From CAVVSD01 sp963757125 (GTDB taxonomy: Bacteria; Actinomycetota; Thermoleophilia; Solirubrobacterales; Solirubrobacteraceae): a DNA stretch of 64,000 nt. The number at the start of each line of letters is the position of its first letter. The first letter of the stretch is position 1. The notes under the pieces were generated by a model. The model worked only from the letters and a program-made list of their open reading frames with translations, did no database searches and was not told the origin of the DNA. The stretch spans positions 310,001 to 374,000 of the forward strand of contig CAVWQP010000006.1 in the NCBI GenBank assembly GCA_963757125.1, read 5' to 3'. The position numbers and the translations under genes are program-made. This document shows positions 43,545 through 51,815 of the stretch, piece by piece.

Positions 43545-44285
43545 ATGCCGATCGCCTACGAGCTGTTGCGCTTCCGCACGCGCGATGCAGGCGACACGAC
43601 CGTCTACGTCACCCGCCATCCGCTGGAGGGGACGACCGTGCGCGTGGCGTGCTTCCCCGAACCCGTCCAGCTCGATCGATGGTGCTCCGCCAACCGCGAA
43701 CCCGAGGCGATCGTCGCCGGGTTCTTCCTGCGCGAGCCGGACCGGCCGCTGGGCGAGGTCGTCACCGGCGGCCGGAGACTGGCGCACGAGCCCGTCGCCG
43801 AGCCCTGGGGTCCGGCGCGCGCATGCGTGCACGTGGACGGGACGGTCCGCCTGGCCCGGCGATCCGAGCTGCCGTCCGAACCGGCGGGCGACCTGGTCCA
43901 GGCCGGCCCGCTGCTCGTGTCCGACGGCCGGTCGCTCGTGGACGGCGACGACGACGTCGAGGGCTTCTCGGCCGGCGCGGGGCAGTTCGACTCGGACATC
44001 ACCGTGGGGCGCCACCCGCGGTGCGCGCTCGGCCTGACCGACGGCGAGCTCCTCGCCGTCTGCTGCGACGGGCGCCGGACGGGCGTCGACGCCGGGCTCG
44101 GGCTGGACGAGCTCGCGCGGCTGCTCATCAGCCTCGGCGCGCGCGACGCCATCAACCTCGACGGAGGCGGGTCGGCGACGCTGATCCATCACGGGCACCT
44201 GCTCAACCGTCCGTACTCGAGCGTCGACCAGCCGGCACCCGAATCCCGCCCCGTCGTGACCGCCCTGCTGCTGACACCGGCGTGA
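43545..44285 (+). CDS. Phosphodiester glycosidase-like (NAGPA domain) protein
   Basis: A 246-residue protein whose last third is a clear NAGPA domain: DGRRTGVDAGLGLDELARLL followed by ARDAINLDGGGSATLIHHGH and the terminal RPVVTALLLTP. The NLDGGGS motif is the hallmark of N-acetylglucosamine-1-phosphodiester alpha-N-acetylglucosaminidase and related bacterial exo-proteins. No signal peptide is present, so it acts in the cytoplasm or is non-classically located. Start ATG 43545 follows the DHFR remnant divergently. Natural substrate unknown. Confidence 0.8.
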   Translation: MPIAYELLRFRTRDAGDTTVYVTRHPLEGTTVRVACFPEPVQLDRWCSANREPEAIVAGFFLREPDRPLGEVVTGGRRLAHEPVAEPWGPARACVHVDGTVRLARRSELPSEPAGDLVQAGPLLVSDGRSLVDGDDDVEGFSAGAGQFDSDITVGRHPRCALGLTDGELLAVCCDGRRTGVDAGLGLDELARLLISLGARDAINLDGGGSATLIHHGHLLNRPYSSVDQPAPESRPVVTALLLTPA

Positions 44286-44305
44286 CCAACCCGTACGGTC
44301 CGGGC

Positions 44306-44683
44306 ATGGCCAAGAACGCGATACCCGAGGACGTCGACGCGTACATCGCCGCGGCGGACCCGAACGCCCGTCCGATCCTCGAGGAGCTGCGCGAGCTCAT
44401 CCGGTCGACCGTCCCCGACGTGGAGGAGGGCATCAGCTACGGCGTGCCGTTCTACAAGCATCACGGCGAGTTCGGCGGGTTCGCGGCGTACACGAGCCAT
44501 GTCAGCTTCGGGTTCGGGTCCGACGTGCTGGAGGCCGAGGACCGCGCGGCGCTCGAAGCCGCGGGCTACAAGCTCGGCAAGGGGACGATGCAGATCCGGT
44601 TCGACCAGGACGTGCCGGCACCGGCCATCCGGCAGATCCTCGAGGCGAAGGCGAGCATGAACGAGGCCGAGCGCCCTACGTGA
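44306..44683 (+). CDS. DUF1801-domain protein (YdhG/iron-chaperone-like)
   Basis: A 125-residue single-domain protein: IPEDVDAYIAAADPNARPIL, EELRELIRSTVPDVEEGISY, GVPFYKHHGEFGGFAAYTSH, and the ending KLGKGTMQIRFDQDVPAPAI. This is the standard DUF1801 layout (V.E.ISYG.P.F). Bacillus relatives have been described as intracellular iron chaperones (frataxin-like fold). It lies convergent to the siderophore-type ABC transporter, overlapping by eight bases, a suggestive but weak link to iron. Start ATG 44306. Confidence 0.85.
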   Translation: MAKNAIPEDVDAYIAAADPNARPILEELRELIRSTVPDVEEGISYGVPFYKHHGEFGGFAAYTSHVSFGFGSDVLEAEDRAALEAAGYKLGKGTMQIRFDQDVPAPAIRQILEAKASMNEAERPT

Positions 44684-45494
44684 CCGGCGCCGCCGCGACG
44701 GCGCGGCGTGCCGCGGGGACGACGAGCGGCGTGCCCGTCTCCGGATCCGGGATCACCCGGCACTCGAGGCCGAACACGTCGTGCACGAGCTCGGCGTTGA
44801 CGACATCGCCGGGCGCGCCCTCCGCGACGAGGACGCCGTCGCGCATCGCCAGGATCCGGGTCGCGTAGCGGCACGCCTGGTTGAGGTCGTGCAGGACCAT
44901 GACGAGCGTGCGGCCCTGCTCGTGGAGGTTCGCGCAGAGGTCCAGGACCTCGACCTGGTGGGCGATGTCGAGGAACGTGGTCGGCTCGTCGAGCAGGAGG
45001 ATCCCCGTCTCCTGCGCGAGCGCCATCGCGAGCCACACGCGCTGGCGCTGGCCGCCGGACAGCTCGTCCACGAACCGGCCCGCGAGGTCGGTCGTGTTCG
45101 TCGACGCGAGCGCCTCCGCGACGGCGCGCTCGTCGTCGCGCGACCACTGCCGCAGCAGCCGCTGGTGGGGGTGGCGGCCGCGCGCGACGAGGTCGTTGAC
45201 GGTGATGCCGTCGGGCGCGATGGAGCTCTGCGGCAGCAGTCCGAGCCGTCGCGCGACCTGCTTGGACGGCAGCGACCGGATGAGCTCGCCGTCGAGGAGG
45301 ACCGTCCCCTCCTTCGGGTGCAGCATCCGCGCGAGCGCGCGCAGCAGCGTCGACTTGCCGCACGCGTTCGGCCCCACGATCGCGACGAACTCGCCCTGGT
45401 CGATGCGCACGTCGAGCCCCTCGACGACGACGTGCTTGTCGTACGCGAGCGTGACGCCGCGCGCGTCGAGCGGCGGTGGGGGAGTGTCGGTCAT
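44676..45494 (-). CDS. Iron-siderophore ABC transporter, ATP-binding protein (FecE/FepC type)
   Basis: A 272-residue ATPase. Walker A is IVGPNACGKSTLLRALARML (Ala instead of the usual Gly after PN), Q-loop LGLLPQSSIAPDGITV, then the FepC-type DLVARGRHPHQRLLRQWS, signature DELSGGQRQRVWLAMALAQE, Walker B ILLLDEPTTFLDIAHQ, and VMVLHDLNQACRYA. It overlaps the second permease (ATGA). The DLV.RGR.PHQ segment is specific for siderophore/haem importers. No substrate-binding lipoprotein is in this operon. Confidence 0.92.
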   Translation of the reverse strand: MTDTPPPPLDARGVTLAYDKHVVVEGLDVRIDQGEFVAIVGPNACGKSTLLRALARMLHPKEGTVLLDGELIRSLPSKQVARRLGLLPQSSIAPDGITVNDLVARGRHPHQRLLRQWSRDDERAVAEALASTNTTDLAGRFVDELSGGQRQRVWLAMALAQETGILLLDEPTTFLDIAHQVEVLDLCANLHEQGRTLVMVLHDLNQACRYATRILAMRDGVLVAEGAPGDVVNAELVHDVFGLECRVIPDPETGTPLVVPAARRAVAAAPVT

Positions 45495-46525
45495 GCGCGT
45501 CCTCGCTTGCGTTCGGCGACGAGCAGCCAGGCCAGGTACACGCCGCCGGTCACGCCGGTCATGAGCCCGACCGGCAGCTGGGTCGGCATCAGGCGCTGCG
45601 CCGCGATGTCGCTGGCCAGCACGAGCGCCGCGCCCATGAGCGCCGAGGTCGCGATGCCCGGGTTGGGGAGCAGCGCGAGCCGGCGCGCGAGCTGCGGCGC
45701 GGCGAGGGCGACGAAGGCGATCGGCCCGGCGGCGGTCGTCGCCACGGCCACGAGCGCAACGGCGACGAGCACGATCGCGACCCGCGCGGGCTCGACCCGC
45801 AGCCCGAGCGCACGGGCCGCGTCGTCGCCCATCTCGAGCAGGCGCAGCGGCCGGGAGAGCAGCAGCGCGGCGGGCACGAGCACGACGAGCGCGCCCGCGA
45901 GGGGGCGGACCTGGTCCCATCCGCGGCCGTTCAGGCTGCCGACGAGCCACACCGTCGCGGCGACCGCCTCCTCGATGCGCGCCCGTGTCAGGAGGTAGTC
46001 GATCGCCGCCATCGCGAGCGCGCTGATGCCGATCCCGATGAGGATGAGGCGGTAGCCGGAGACACCGCGCTTGAACGCGAGCCCGTAGACGAGCACGGCC
46101 GTGATGAGGCCTCCGGCCAGCGCCCCGGCGGAGACCTGCAGGCCGGACCCGCCGAGCACCGTGATGACGACGAGCGCGCCGACGGCCGAGCCGGTCGTGA
46201 AGCCGACGATGTCCGGGCTGCCGAGCGGGTTGTTCGTCAGGCTCTGGAACATCGCGCCCGAGATCCCCAGCGCGATGCCGACGAGGACGGCGCACAGCAC
46301 GCGCGGGAGCCGCAGCGTCTCGATGATGAACGACGTCGCCCGCGAGCCCCCGCCGAGCAGCGTGTCGATCACCTCGCCGGGCGACACGGGGTAGTCGCCG
46401 ATGCCGATCGCGACGACCGCGAGCGCCGCCGTCACCAGCGCCAGGCCCGCGCCGACGAGCACGGGCCGCATGGGGACGCGGACGGAGAACCCGCCGCCCC
46501 GGGTGCGCAGGACGAGCGCGGTCAC
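45491..46525 (-). CDS. Iron-siderophore ABC transporter permease (FecCD family)
   Basis: A 344-residue BtuC/FecCD permease with about nine or ten helices. Family blocks: IIETLRLPRVLCAVLVGIAL, GISGAMFQSLTNNPLGSPDI, LIGIGISALAMAAIDYLL, and the coupling loop MGDDAARALGLRVEPAR followed by TTAAGPIAFVALAAPQLARR. Start GTG 46525 overlaps the stop of the first permease (GTGA). It forms a heterodimer with the product of 46522-47559. Confidence 0.92.
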   Translation of the reverse strand: MTALVLRTRGGGFSVRVPMRPVLVGAGLALVTAALAVVAIGIGDYPVSPGEVIDTLLGGGSRATSFIIETLRLPRVLCAVLVGIALGISGAMFQSLTNNPLGSPDIVGFTTGSAVGALVVITVLGGSGLQVSAGALAGGLITAVLVYGLAFKRGVSGYRLILIGIGISALAMAAIDYLLTRARIEEAVAATVWLVGSLNGRGWDQVRPLAGALVVLVPAALLLSRPLRLLEMGDDAARALGLRVEPARVAIVLVAVALVAVATTAAGPIAFVALAAPQLARRLALLPNPGIATSALMGAALVLASDIAAQRLMPTQLPVGLMTGVTGGVYLAWLLVAERKRGRA

Positions 46526-47559
46526 AGCTGCGCGATCCTCCGCCGCCGCACGAGCGCGATGAAGACGGGCGCGCCGAGCATCGCCGTGACGATCCCGACC
46601 TCGAGCTCGCCCGGGCGCGCGACGACGCGGCCGACGACGTCCGCGCCGAGCAGCAGCACCGGCCCGAGCAGCGCGGAGTAGGGCAGGACCCACCGCTGGT
46701 CGGGTCCCACGATCGCGCGGGCGACGTAGGGGATGGTCAGGCCGACGAACACGATCGGGCCGGCGGCGGCCGTGGCCGCGCCGCACAGCAGCGTGATCGC
46801 GACGGCGCCGGCGATGCGCGTCCGGCCGACGTTCGCGCCGAGCGCCCGCGCGGTGTCGTCGCCGAGCGCCAGCGCGTTGAGCGACCGGGTGAGCAGGAGC
46901 GCGAGCACGATCCCGGCGATGAGGAACGGGGCGACCCTCCAGACCGTGTCGGTGTCGCGCCCGGCGAGCGAGCCGACGTTCCACTGGTTGAAGCGCTGCA
47001 GCATGTCCGGGTCGCTGAGGGCGACCGCGTAGGTGAAGGCGGTGAGCGCCGCCGTGATCGCGGTGCCCGCGAGGGCGAGCCGGGCGGGGGTCGCGGCGCC
47101 GCGGCCACCGGTCCCGATCGCGTAGACGACGACGGACGCGATCGCGGCGCCGAGGAACGCGAACCACACGTACGCCGTGATGCCCGTGAGCCCGAGGAGC
47201 GCGATGGCCACGATGACCGCGGCGGCCGCGCCGGCGTTCACGCCGAGCAGGCCGGGATCGGCGAGTGGGTTGCGCGTCAGGGCCTGCATGAGCGCGCCCG
47301 CCAGCCCGAGCGCGGCGCCGACGAGCAGGCCGAGGATCGTCCGCGGCACGCGGAGGTCCGTGATGATCACGGAGTCCTGCGTGTCGGACGGGTGCAGCAG
47401 GCTGTCGATCACCGTCGACAGCGGGATCGCCTTCGCGCCGATCGCGAGGCTGAGGAGCGCGACCGCGACGAGCGCCGCGACCGCGAGGCTGATCCCTGCG
47501 GTGCGCGTCACGCGGCGCGGCGCGATGGAGGTGGTGACGTCGGTGGCGGTCGCGGTCAT
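46522..47559 (-). CDS. Iron-siderophore ABC transporter permease (FecCD family)
   Basis: A 345-residue FecCD permease. Blocks: ITDLRVPRTILGLLVGAALG, GLAGALMQALTRNPLADPGL, LLGVNAGAAAAVIVAIALLG, coupling helix LALGDDTARALGANVGRTRI and TAAAGPIVFVGLTIPYVARA. First gene of the three-gene importer; a dyad resembling an actinobacterial iron box lies 8 bases upstream of its ATG, so transcription is probably repressed by an IdeR/DtxR-type protein when iron is plentiful (inference). Confidence 0.92.
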   Translation of the reverse strand: MTATATDVTTSIAPRRVTRTAGISLAVAALVAVALLSLAIGAKAIPLSTVIDSLLHPSDTQDSVIITDLRVPRTILGLLVGAALGLAGALMQALTRNPLADPGLLGVNAGAAAAVIVAIALLGLTGITAYVWFAFLGAAIASVVVYAIGTGGRGAATPARLALAGTAITAALTAFTYAVALSDPDMLQRFNQWNVGSLAGRDTDTVWRVAPFLIAGIVLALLLTRSLNALALGDDTARALGANVGRTRIAGAVAITLLCGAATAAAGPIVFVGLTIPYVARAIVGPDQRWVLPYSALLGPVLLLGADVVGRVVARPGELEVGIVTAMLGAPVFIALVRRRRIAQL

Positions 47560-47566
47560 CGCACGG

Positions 47567-47584
47567 CGTTAGGCCACCCTAACG
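47567..47584. promoter_or_regulatory. Iron-box-like palindrome upstream of the siderophore transporter
   Basis: CGTTAGG-CCAC-CCTAACG, a perfect 7+4+7 dyad, lies 8-25 bases upstream of the fecCD start at 47559. The TTAGG...CCTAA arms match one half of the DtxR/IdeR consensus (second TTAGG, four bases, CCTAA); the outer TTAGG of the full 19-base box is missing. Position so near the start codon implies a promoter with a very short leader. Confidence 0.6.
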
Positions 47585-47670
47585 GGTCGATGCCGCAGAT
47601 GTGGCGCGAGTGCGCCTGGACGGGAAGCCGGTTGCCGCGCGCGACCCGATGGCCCATCCTTCTACCGACG

Positions 47671-48000
47671 ATGCGCCCCCGCGACCGCCGCCTCCTGGTC
47701 GTTCTCGCCTTCGCGGCGCTGCTCGTGCTCGCCCTGCTCGTGCACCACGCGGGCACCGAGGCGCTGCTGGCGGCACCGCTGCTCGCCCTCCTCGCCCCGC
47801 TGCTCGCGGGCCGGTACCTGGGCGAGGAGCAGATCGGCCGCCTCGCGGCCGCGTGCGCGGCCGCCGGCCACACCGTCGCACGGGCGCGCCGCACCTCGGC
47901 GCCGCTTCGCGCACCCGGCGTCCTCGTCCCCCGCGGCGGGCGTCTGCTCGCCACGTCGCTGGCCGTCCGGCCTCCGCCGGTCCTCGCGCAGCTCAGCTAG
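47671..48000 (+). CDS. Small membrane protein, unknown function
   Basis: A 109-residue protein starting at ATG 47671 with MRPRDRRLLVVLAFAALLVL and two adjacent hydrophobic helices (ending in APLLALLAPLLAGRY), then a basic soluble tail with repeated Arg and Ala. No known domain recognised. It is divergent from the iron importer and 56 bases before the copper operon, so it may belong to either. The coding pattern (GC third positions, start context) is normal, but confidence is moderate because of its low complexity. Confidence 0.55.
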   Translation: MRPRDRRLLVVLAFAALLVLALLVHHAGTEALLAAPLLALLAPLLAGRYLGEEQIGRLAAACAAAGHTVARARRTSAPLRAPGVLVPRGGRLLATSLAVRPPPVLAQLS

Positions 48001-48056
48001 CGCCGCCCGCACACGTCCGGCGGCGCGTTCCCGACCCGCGACGACGAGGAGGCGGC

Positions 48057-48734
48057 ATGCGCCGCACGACGATCGCGGTGATCGTGCTGGCCGTTGTTGC
48101 CTGCGCGTTCGCCGCACCCGCGATGGCCCACCAGGGCGATCCACGCTTCGACTCGGTGCTCACCGGCACCGGGGTGCCCGGCCTGAAGGTGCAGGTCCTC
48201 AACTACGGGGACCGGCTGCTGCTCCAGAACCGCACCGGCAAGACGGTGACGCTGGAGGGCTACGAGAACGAGCCCTACGCGCGGCTGCTGCCCGACGGCA
48301 CGGTCCAGGTCAACCAGCGCTCGCCCGCGACGTACCTCAACAACGACCCGTACGCGAACGCGACGGTCCCCAAGACCGCGGACGCGAAGGCGGCGCCGGT
48401 CTGGAAGACCATCGAGGGCGACAACCGCTACGAGACGCACGACCACCGCATCCACTGGATGAGCCCGGGGACCGTCCCCGAGAAGGTGACCGACCAGAAC
48501 GTCCGGACCAGGGTCTTCAACTGGTCGGTCCCGGTGCAGGTGGGCGACGCGAAGCCGACGGCCATCACGGGGACGCTGTGGTGGCGCGGCAAGGACGCGG
48601 CCGGCGGCATGCCGGTCGGCGCGATCGCCGGACTGGGCGGGCTCGTGCTCGTGTCGATCGCGTTCGTCGTCATCGTGCGCCGGCGCCGCTCGCGCGGCGA
48701 GCGGGCGCCGACGGAGTCCGCGGAGGCCTGGTGA
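48057..48734 (+). CDS. Exported membrane-anchored protein of a copper-handling operon
   Basis: A 225-residue protein with a signal peptide (RRTTIAVIVLAVVACAFAAP, cleavage near AMA|HQGD), an extracytoplasmic domain, and a C-terminal anchor VGAIAGLGGLVLVSIAFVVI followed by RRRRSRG, which sets the tail inside. The mature N-terminus starts with His, and a Met/His-bearing segment THDHRIHWMSPGTVP could bind copper; both are inferences. A very good ribosome site GAGGAGG (48046-48052) precedes ATG 48057. Its stop overlaps the CopC-CopD start (GTGA). I do not recognise a named family. Confidence 0.75.
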   Translation: MRRTTIAVIVLAVVACAFAAPAMAHQGDPRFDSVLTGTGVPGLKVQVLNYGDRLLLQNRTGKTVTLEGYENEPYARLLPDGTVQVNQRSPATYLNNDPYANATVPKTADAKAAPVWKTIEGDNRYETHDHRIHWMSPGTVPEKVTDQNVRTRVFNWSVPVQVGDAKPTAITGTLWWRGKDAAGGMPVGAIAGLGGLVLVSIAFVVIVRRRRSRGERAPTESAEAW

Positions 48735-50474
48735 GACGCGGCGCCCGCCTGGGGGTCGTGCTCGCGATCGCCGCGACGGCGCTCGGCGCGCTCGCGCCCG
48801 CTGCCGGCGCGCACGCGACGCTCGAGCAGACCTCACCCGGAGCGAGGCGCCGTGCTGGAGACGCCGCCGAACGAGGTGGCGCTCGGCTTCGACGAGCCCG
48901 TCGAGGCCGCCTTCGGCGCGCTGCGCGTGTTCGACGGCAAGGGGAAGCAGGTCACGACGGGGCCGCTGCGTCGGCCGGGCGGCAAGAGCTCGGAGCTCGC
49001 CGTGTCGCTCCCGGCGTCGCTGCCGCAGGGCGCCTACACGGCGACCTACCGCGTCGTCTCCGCCGACGGCCACCCGGTCTCGGGCGGCCTGACCTTCCAG
49101 GTCGGCGAGTCCGCCGCCCCGCCGGAGAGCGTCGAGACGCTCCTGCAGGGCACGTCGGCCGGCCCGGTGAGCCGCGCCGCGCTGGGCATCGCCCGCGGGC
49201 TCGGCTACCTGGCCATCTCCATCGCGCTCGGCGGGGTGGCGTTCCTGGCCTTCTGCTGGCGGCCCGCCGTGCGCGGCGAGACCGCCCTGGCGCCGGCGGG
49301 CGCGGCGTTCGAGGCCAGGCTGGCCCGTCTCGTCGGTCTCGGCGTGGTGCTCGGGATCGTCGCCGGCGCCGCGACCGTCGTGCTGCAGGCAGCCGTCGCG
49401 GGCGAGACGTCGGCGTGGACCGCGCTCGACCCGTCCGTCGTGCGCGAGGTGCTCGGCACCCGGACCGGGCTGTGGCTCGGGATCCGGTTCGTCGCGTGGG
49501 TCGCGCTGGCGGCGGCGCTCGCCCTCCTGTGGAGGCGGCCGTCGCGCGTCGTCGCGGCGCTGGCCGCCGTGCCCGCGGCCGCGATCGTCGCGGGCCCGGC
49601 GCTCGCCGGCCACGCGACGACGCAGAGCCCGGTCGCCGTGCTCGCGCCGCTGGACATCGTCCACGTGGCGGCCACCGCGCTGTGGATCGGCGGCATCGTG
49701 ACGCTCCTGCTCGCCGTGCCGGCCGGGACGCGGCGCCTCGAGCCCGCCGCCCGCACGCGGCTGCTCGCGGGGGTGCTCGCGCGGTTCTCGCCGATCGCGC
49801 TCTGGTCGGTCGTGGCGCTCGCGATCACCGGTGGCGTGCAGGCCGCGATCCACCTCGACTGGAGCCTCGCGCCGTTCGCCGACACCGGCTTCGGGCGCTC
49901 GCTGCTGGTGAAGATCGGACTGTTCGGCGTGCTGGTGGGGCTCGGCGCGACCCAGCGGCGGCGCATCATCCCGGCGCTGCGCTCGCATGCCGCCGGAGGC
50001 GAGGCGCCCGGCGGCGCCGGCGTCCTGCTGCGGCGCGCGCTGCGCGCCGAGGTCATCCTGCTCTGCGGAGTCCTCGCGGCGACGGCCGTCCTCGTCGGCT
50101 CCCCGCCGCCGCGGGCGGTTGCCGGCGCGACGAGCGCGCCCGCGGGGCCATACTCGGCCGACGTCCCGATCGGCCCGCAGCGGCTGCAGATCACGATCGA
50201 CCCGGCGCAGGTCGGGCCGAACGAGATGCACATCTACCTGCTCGACGGGCGGACAGGGGCGCCGTTCACGGGGTCCAAGGAGCTACGCGTCGACATGGAG
50301 CTGCCGTCGAAGGGGATCGGGCCGCTGCACGCGACGGTCAGCCCGGGCGGTCCCGGGCACTGGATCGTCACGGACGCGCAGTTCGCCCCCGCCGGTGACT
50401 GGCGCGTGACGGTCACGGACCGCGTGTCGGCCTTCGACGAGTACGAGACCAAGCTCAAGGTGCCGATCCGGTGA
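48731..50474 (+). pseudogene. CopC-CopD fusion (YcnJ-like copper transport protein), one frameshift in the CopC part
   Basis: About 580 residues after repair. GTG 48731 gives a signal peptide ending APAAGA and the mature start HATLEQTSP, the CopC copper-binding N-terminus. The frame changes at about 48838-48841: removing one G of CCCGG turns TSPGARRRAG into TSPERGAVLETPPNEVALGF, the standard CopC sequence. Then come SADGHPVSGG (second CopC ligand region), eight or so CopD helices with AGHATTQSPVAVLAPLDIVH and HVAATALWIGGIVTLLLAVP, and a C-terminal YtkA-like beta domain. Length is 3n+1. Imports or buffers copper at the membrane. Confidence 0.82.
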
Positions 50475-50707
50475 CCGTCCTGCTCCTCCTCGCGCCGGCG
50501 CTGCTGCTCGCGGTGCTGCTCGCGTTCGGTCGCTACCCGGGGTCGGGCGCCCTGGCGCGCGTCCTCGAGCGTCGCCTGCCGCGGGCGGACCGGCGCCGGG
50601 AGGCCCGTCGCCCGCTGCCCCGCGCACTGCGTCGCCACCGCCCCCGCGGAGGCGTCCTGCTCGCGCTCGCCCTCGCCGGTCGTGCCCCGCCCGTCGTGGT
50701 CGCCTGA
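50471..50707 (+). CDS. Small membrane protein within the copper operon
   Basis: A 78-residue protein starting at GTG 50471 inside the preceding stop (GTGA). One N-terminal hydrophobic helix (VLLLLAPALLLAVLLAFGRY) is followed by a strongly basic segment and a second short hydrophobic stretch. No domain recognised. Position and overlap suggest a real small gene cotranscribed with CopC-CopD and YcnI, perhaps a structural partner of CopD; its low complexity keeps confidence moderate. Confidence 0.55.
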   Translation: MTVLLLLAPALLLAVLLAFGRYPGSGALARVLERRLPRADRRREARRPLPRALRRHRPRGGVLLALALAGRAPPVVVA

Positions 50708-50751
50708 TCCCACAGACCGACCACTTCGACCGAACCAGGAGCACCTCAGCC

Positions 50752-51456
50752 ATGTCACGCACCACCACCGCGATCGCGGCACTCACCGCCGTCGCCGCGC
50801 TCGCCATCCCGGCCGCCGCGTCCGCGCACGTCACCATCAACCCGAACACGAGCACCGCGGGCGCGTTCACCAAGCTCGACGTCCGCGTCCCCAACGAGCA
50901 GTCCAACGCCTCGACGGTGAAGCTGCAGCTGCAGTTCCCCGACGGCTTCGCCTCGGCGTCCTACGAGCCCAGGGCGGACTGGCGGGTCAAGGTGACGCGG
51001 GCGAAGCTCGCCACGCCCGTCCAGACGGACGACGGCCCGATCACCGAGGGCGTGAAGACGATCACGTGGACCGGCAGCGGGAGCGGCCTCGGGAAGATCG
51101 GCGCCGACCAGTTCATGGACTTCCCGCTGTCCGTGCAGATCCCGGAGAACGCCGCGGGCAAGACCCTGCTGTTCAAGGCGATCCAGACCTACAGCAACGG
51201 CGACGTCGTGCGCTGGATCGGCGCGGCGGACTCCGAGCACCCGGCGCCGCACGTGACCGTCACGGCGGCAGCGGCGGGCTCCTCCGGCTCCGCGGTCCCC
51301 GCACCGCCGGCCGCGCCGGCGCGCCCGGCCGACGGCGGCAGCGACACCATCGGCGTCATCGCGCTCATCGTCGGCGGCATCGGCCTCGTCGCCGCGGCGG
51401 CGGCGCTCGTCATCACCCGGCGCCCGCGCAGCAACGGGTCCGCGCAGGCCGCATGA
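50752..51456 (+). CDS. ycnI: YcnI-family copper-binding membrane protein (DUF1775)
   Basis: A 234-residue exported protein. The signal peptide ends PAAASA and the mature chain begins HVTINPNTSTAGAFTKLDVR: the N-terminal His is the known copper ligand of YcnI/DUF1775. The domain continues VRVPNEQSNASTVKLQLQFP, DWRVKVTRAKL and DFPLSVQIPENAAGKTLLFK; a Trp (TITWTG) is conserved in the family. A Pro/Ala linker leads to a C-terminal helix (IGVIALIVGGIGLVAAAAAL) and RRPR anchor. It probably delivers copper at the outer face of the membrane. Its stop overlaps the CopC gene (ATGA). Confidence 0.9.
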   Translation: MSRTTTAIAALTAVAALAIPAAASAHVTINPNTSTAGAFTKLDVRVPNEQSNASTVKLQLQFPDGFASASYEPRADWRVKVTRAKLATPVQTDDGPITEGVKTITWTGSGSGLGKIGADQFMDFPLSVQIPENAAGKTLLFKAIQTYSNGDVVRWIGAADSEHPAPHVTVTAAAAGSSGSAVPAPPAAPARPADGGSDTIGVIALIVGGIGLVAAAAALVITRRPRSNGSAQAA

Positions 51457-51815
51457 GGCGCGCCGGCACCGTCGCGGCGCTGGCCGTCGCGGCGGTGCTC
51501 GCGCTGGGCGCGGGCACCGCGTGGGGGCACACCGACGTGGAGCGGTTCGTGCCGGGCAAGGGCGCGACGGTGAGCACGCCGGTGAAGGTCGTCGGCCTCC
51601 GCTTCGAGGGCCCGATCGTCACGGGCACACTCACGCTGACGACCGCGTCGGGCCGGACGATCACGCCTCGCGAGCAGGGTCTCGTCTCGCGGGACACGTA
51701 CCTGCGGATGGTGCTGCGGTCCCCGCTGGCCGCGGGGTCGTACCGCGTCACCTGGCGGGTGCGGTTCGAGGACGGCGACCGCAAGCAGGACACCTGGACC
51801 TTCCGCGTCCGCTAG
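51453..51815 (+). CDS. Stand-alone CopC-domain copper-binding protein
   Basis: A 120-residue exported protein. The signal peptide ends GAGTAWG and the mature start is HTDVERFVPGKGATVSTPVK. The rest is a seven-strand CopC-like sandwich with VVGLRFEGPIVTGTLTLTTA, SPLAAGSYRVTWRVRFEDGD and a terminal DTWTFRVR. The second CopC ligand (DGHPVSG) is replaced by DGDRKQD, so copper affinity may differ from the CopC part of 48731-50474. Last gene of the copper operon; converges on the MocR gene with a four-base overlap. Confidence 0.8.
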   Translation: MRRAGTVAALAVAAVLALGAGTAWGHTDVERFVPGKGATVSTPVKVVGLRFEGPIVTGTLTLTTASGRTITPREQGLVSRDTYLRMVLRSPLAAGSYRVTWRVRFEDGDRKQDTWTFRVR

